In this document: one piece after another, positions 6,357 to 9,324 of the stretch
How positions within the stretch are numbered: position 1 is the first letter of the stretch
Layout: each line of letters starts with the position of its first letter
From: an uncultured Alphaproteobacteria bacterium
Lineage (GTDB): Bacteria > Pseudomonadota > Alphaproteobacteria > Micropepsales > Micropepsaceae
Reading direction: 5' to 3'
DNA: 9,324 nucleotides
Assembly: GCA_937942205.1 (NCBI GenBank)
Contig: CALDFO010000443.1
Location: 1 to 9,324 of the forward strand
Program-made: the position numbers and the translations under genes
Notes under the pieces: model-generated
The model's database searches: none
Seen by the model: only the letters and a program-made list of their open reading frames with translations
What the model was told of the DNA's origin: nothing

Positions 6357-8915
6357 ATGCAGACCGGACAGACTCGCGATCCCGCCGCCAAGGTCACGGC
6401 GGTCCTTGGCCCCACCAATACCGGCAAGACCCATTTCGCCGTCGAGCGGCTGCTGGCGCACAAGTCCGGCATGATCGGACTGCCGCTGCGCCTGTTGGCG
6501 CGCGAGGTCTATGACCGCATCGTGCGGGAGCGCGGACCGCACGAGGTGGCGCTGATCACGGGCGAGGAAAAGATCGTTCCCAAGGGGCCGAAAAACCCGC
6601 GCTTCTATGTCTGCACCGTCGAGGCGATGCCGCTGGATATTCCGGTGGCCTGCCTGGTGGTGGACGAAATCCAGCTCTGCGCCGATCCCGAACGCGGCCA
6701 TGTCTTCACCGACCGCCTGCTGCACGCGCGCGGCACCGAGGAGACCATGTTCCTGGGCAGCGACACGATGCGCGGCATCATCCAGCGCTTCATTCCGAAA
6801 GCCTGGTTCGTCACCCGCAGCCGTTTCTCGGACCTGGCCTGGACCGGCGCCAAGAAACTCACCCGCCTGCCCCGCCGCTCCGCGGTGGTGGGGTTCTCGG
6901 CCGAGGAAGTCTATGGCATCGCCGAGGTGATCCGCCGCCAGCGCGGCGGCGCGGCGGTGGTGCTGGGGGCGCTGTCGCCCCGCACCCGCAACGCCCAGGT
7001 GGAGCTGTACCAGTCGGGCGATGTGGATTTCCTGGTGGCGACCGACGCCATCGGCATGGGCCTGAACATGGATGTGGACCATGTCGCTTTCGCGGCGCGG
7101 GACAAGTTCGACGGGGCACGGATGCGACCGCTGCGCGCCGACGAGGCCGGCCAGATCGCCGGCCGCGCCGGGCGCTACAGGAATGACGGCACCTTCGGCG
7201 TCACCGGCGACTGCGAGCCGTTCGAGGACGAACTGGTGCAGCGGATCGAAAGCCACCGTTACGATCCGGTGCGCGTCCTGCAATGGCGCAATGCGGCGCT
7301 GGATTTCCGCAGCCTGGCGGCGCTGAACGACAGTCTGGATATGCCGCCGCCGGAACGTGGTCTGACGCGGGCGCGGCCCGCCAGCGACGCGGTGGCGCTC
7401 AAACTGCTGTCGGACGATGACGAGATCAAGGCGGCCGCCACCGCGCGCGATACCATCCTGCGTCTGTGGGATGTCTGCCAGCTTCCCGACTTCCGCAAAT
7501 TGTCCACCGACGAGCATGTGAAGCTGGTCAAATCGGTCTTCCAGTTCCTGCAACAGGACGGCGCCATTCCCGACGACTGGCTGGCCCGCCAGATCGCGCG
7601 CGCGGATGTGACCGAGGGCGATGTCGCCACCCTGTCGGGGCGGCTGGCGATGATCCGCACCTATACCTATGCGGCGCACCGCCAGGGCTGGACACGCGAC
7701 GGGGCGCACTGGCAGGGCATCACCCGCGCGGTGGAGGACCGGCTGTCCGACGCGCTGCACCAAGCGCTCACACAACGGTTTATCGACCGGCGCACATCGG
7801 TGCTGATGAAGCATCTGCGCGACGACGAATTCGCCAGTCTGGCGCTGGACGAAGCCGGCGGCGTCTCCATCGGCGGCGAGGCCATCGGCAAGCTGGAAGG
7901 CTTCCGCTTCGTGCCCGATCCGCGCGCGGCCGACAGCGAGGATGGCGGCATTCACGGCCGCACCCTGCGCGCCGCCGCGCTCAAGGGCCTGGAAAGCGAG
8001 ATCGCCGCCCGCGGCATCGCGCTGGCCCAGGCCGATGACGCCGCCATCACGTTGAGCGAGCATGGCAAGCTGTGGTGGGACGGCGCGATCGTGGGAAAAC
8101 TGGTGGCCGGGCCTTCGCCGCTGGCGCCGCAGGTGCAGGTGATGGCCGACGCGCATGTGAAGACCGAGCCGTTGCAGGCGCGCCTGCGGGACTGGATCAA
8201 CGCCCGCATCGCCGCGCGCCTGCAGCCGCTGCTGGCGCTGCGCGACGCGGCGGACGCCCGCACGGGCACGCCCGGCGCCCTGCCCGGCGAGGCGCGCGGC
8301 GTGGCGCACCAGCTGGCGGAGAATTTCGCGGCGCTGGACCGTGCGGCGGTCGCGCTGCCCGGCAAGCTGGGGCCGGTGCTGCGCGCCTTGCGGCCGTTCG
8401 GCGTATGGGTGGGGCGGCGCACGATCTACCTGCCCCGCCTGCTGCGGCCCGACGCGGCGGCGCTGCTGACCCTGCTCTGGGGCATCTGGACCAAGAAGGA
8501 CTTCCCGCCCGCCGCGCCCGCGCCGGGCCTGACCTCCTTCGCGGTGGACAAGGACAGCGACGCGGCCGCGCTGCGGGCCGCCGGTTTCGCCACACTGGGC
8601 GGGCGGGCCATCCGTTTCGACATGCTGGAGCGGCTGGAGGACGAACTGGAGAAAGGCCTATCGTCGGGCGAGAGCGCCGAGGCGCTGCTCAACCGCATCG
8701 TCTCGCTGCTGGGCGCGGGCAAGGATGAAGCGCGCGCCGTTCTCACGGCCCTGGGCTGGCGCACCGTGGAGGTGCAAGGGGCGCAGCCGGTCTGGCGGCG
8801 CATGACGGAAAAACGCGCCGCCGCGCCACGCGGCCACGAGAAACCGCGCAAGCCCGAGCCGCCGCCCGACCCGCATTCGCCCTTTGCGCGCCTGGCGGCC
8901 TTGAAGGCGCGATGA
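6357..8915 (+). CDS. Suv3-like DExH RNA helicase
   Basis: 852 residues. The N-terminal half is a superfamily 2 helicase core of the Suv3 type, related to the mitochondrial degradosome helicase SUPV3L1: motif I GPTNTGKTH (18-26), motif II VVDEIQ (101-106), motif III GSDTM (134-138), motif V ATDAIGMGLNM (228-238) and motif VI QIAGRAGRY (266-274). The rest (about 290-815) resembles the C-terminal region of bacterial Suv3 homologues, and the tail is basic and proline-rich (about 816-852), which may bind RNA. Expected activity is ATP-dependent 3'-5' unwinding of RNA in turnover or ribosome-related processes. The ATG at 6357 follows GAAGGGG and precedes the first helicase motif by 17 residues. The next gene overlaps its stop codon by ATGA. 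Long open frames on the opposite strand are composition shadows. Whether it partners with a nuclease here is unknown. Confidence 0.92.
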   Translation: MQTGQTRDPAAKVTAVLGPTNTGKTHFAVERLLAHKSGMIGLPLRLLAREVYDRIVRERGPHEVALITGEEKIVPKGPKNPRFYVCTVEAMPLDIPVACLVVDEIQLCADPERGHVFTDRLLHARGTEETMFLGSDTMRGIIQRFIPKAWFVTRSRFSDLAWTGAKKLTRLPRRSAVVGFSAEEVYGIAEVIRRQRGGAAVVLGALSPRTRNAQVELYQSGDVDFLVATDAIGMGLNMDVDHVAFAARDKFDGARMRPLRADEAGQIAGRAGRYRNDGTFGVTGDCEPFEDELVQRIESHRYDPVRVLQWRNAALDFRSLAALNDSLDMPPPERGLTRARPASDAVALKLLSDDDEIKAAATARDTILRLWDVCQLPDFRKLSTDEHVKLVKSVFQFLQQDGAIPDDWLARQIARADVTEGDVATLSGRLAMIRTYTYAAHRQGWTRDGAHWQGITRAVEDRLSDALHQALTQRFIDRRTSVLMKHLRDDEFASLALDEAGGVSIGGEAIGKLEGFRFVPDPRAADSEDGGIHGRTLRAAALKGLESEIAARGIALAQADDAAITLSEHGKLWWDGAIVGKLVAGPSPLAPQVQVMADAHVKTEPLQARLRDWINARIAARLQPLLALRDAADARTGTPGALPGEARGVAHQLAENFAALDRAAVALPGKLGPVLRALRPFGVWVGRRTIYLPRLLRPDAAALLTLLWGIWTKKDFPPAAPAPGLTSFAVDKDSDAAALRAAGFATLGGRAIRFDMLERLEDELEKGLSSGESAEALLNRIVSLLGAGKDEARAVLTALGWRTVEVQGAQPVWRRMTEKRAAAPRGHEKPRKPEPPPDPHSPFARLAALKAR

Positions 8916-9172
8916 CCGGAGGGCGGCTGGACAGGTGGTTGTTCCACGCCCGTTTCTATCGCACGCGGTCCCTGGCCCAGGCGGCGACCGAAGCGGGCCG
9001 CGTCCGGCTCAACGGGGCGCGAGTCGTCAAATGCGGCCATGCCGTCCGCTGCGGCGATGTCCTTACGCTGAGGTCGGGAACTCAAATCCTGGTGGTGCGG
9101 ATCCTGGCGCTGGCCGAGCGGCGGGGCGGCGCGCCGCAGGCCCGGAACCTCTATGAAATCCTGGAAAATTGA
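8912..9172 (+). CDS. S4-domain RNA-binding protein (Hsp15/HslR-like)
   Basis: 86 residues, slightly short for the family. Nearly the whole protein is an S4 fold: RLDRWLFHARFYRTRSLAQ, then EAGRVRLNGARV and the closing AVRCGDVLTL (44-53). Hsp15 of E. coli (HslR), the best-studied relative, binds free 50S subunits that still carry a nascent chain; an equivalent role here is inference. The start ATG overlaps the helicase stop codon in ATGA, so the two are probably translationally coupled and co-transcribed. The C-terminal tail after residue 68 is short (ERRGGAPQARNLYEILEN). The order Suv3-like helicase, S4 protein, fdxA is one I recall as conserved in Alphaproteobacteria. Confidence 0.9.
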   Translation: MTGGRLDRWLFHARFYRTRSLAQAATEAGRVRLNGARVVKCGHAVRCGDVLTLRSGTQILVVRILALAERRGGAPQARNLYEILEN

Positions 9173-9180
9173 AGGCTATT

Positions 9181-9201
9181 CCCTGAGAGCCATTCTCAGG
9201 G
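9181..9201 (+). terminator. Hairpin after the S4 gene, possible terminator
   Basis: CCCTGAGA (9181-9188) and TCTCAGGG (9194-9201) form a perfect 8-bp stem with a 5-base loop, eight bases after the S4 stop codon. No T-run follows, so it is either a weak terminator or a 3'-end stabiliser. Beyond it, TTGCCT at 9222-9227 with TAAGCA at 9245-9250 is a weak promoter candidate for fdxA. Confidence 0.4.
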
Positions 9202-9284
9202 CCATGCGCTGTTGAAGCCCCTTGCCTCGCCGGGCGGCCCGTCTTAAGCACTGCCCGTTTTTCGCCCGCCGGAGCATCTGCCGA

Positions 9285-9324
9285 ATGACCTATGTCGTCA
9301 CCGAAGCCTGCATCAAGTGCAAGT
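9285..9324 (+). CDS. fdxA: Ferredoxin FdxA (7Fe type), 5' end only
   Basis: Only 13 codons are visible (MTYVVTEACIKCK) before the right edge. This start matches the N-terminus of FdxA-type ferredoxins, which carry one [3Fe-4S] and one [4Fe-4S] cluster; the two cysteines of CIKC are the first cluster ligands. Alanine stands where Asn is common in the family (TENCIKCK). GGAG lies ten bases before the ATG. The position after the helicase and S4 genes supports the call. Its redox partner is unknown. Confidence 0.88.
   Translation, partial: MTYVVTEACIKCK

Noticed and set aside
6327..8309. 660-codon open frame on the - strand opposite the helicase gene
   Set aside because: Composition shadow in high-GC DNA: rich in H, Q, R, A and G with no recognisable domain, while the + strand has the full set of helicase motifs.

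Overview
The window is GC-rich, densely coding bacterial DNA. Its gene content and order point to an alphaproteobacterium: a DnaJ-domain gene next to the aerobic cobaltochelatase genes cobS and cobT with rpmB close by, and a Suv3-like helicase followed by an S4-domain gene and the 7Fe ferredoxin gene fdxA. I cannot resolve the order or genus from sequence alone. Most of the window is conserved core genome. I see no IS element, phage gene, CRISPR array, tRNA or rRNA.

Layout. Bases 1-416 are the 3' end of a DnaJ-domain protein gene. cobS (537-1541) and cobT (1632-3467) follow on the + strand and encode the AAA+ and VWA subunits of the aerobic cobaltochelatase; the large CobN subunit is not here. 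Two genes on the - strand come next: a six-helix membrane protein distantly like the VUT/YhhQ queuosine-precursor transporters (3623-4399) and rpmB for ribosomal protein bL28 (4547-4840), the latter with its own promoter and intrinsic terminator. Divergent from rpmB is a secreted alpha/beta-hydrolase gene (5083-6078, +). After a 278-base AT-richer gap come the Suv3-like RNA helicase (6357-8915), an S4 RNA-binding protein overlapping it by ATGA (8912-9172), and the first 13 codons of fdxA (9285 onward).

How the genes fit together. CobS and CobT would form the ATP-driven motor that helps CobN insert cobalt during B12 synthesis. The helicase and S4 protein look translationally coupled and both should act on RNA or ribosomes. 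bL28 is a ribosomal protein.

The most notable non-coding structure is palindromic. Four hairpins lie end to end between cobS and cobT, the first spanning the cobS stop codon. A second cluster lies after cobT and includes an 18-bp perfect hairpin that contains the stop codon of the convergent membrane-protein gene. The rpmB leader can pair its Shine-Dalgarno with the expected 5' end of the transcript, and a smaller hairpin covers the helicase ribosome-binding site. I found no clear evidence of a wholly new multi-gene system; the regulatory leaders, the mosaic palindromes and two divergent enzymes or transporters are the items worth following.
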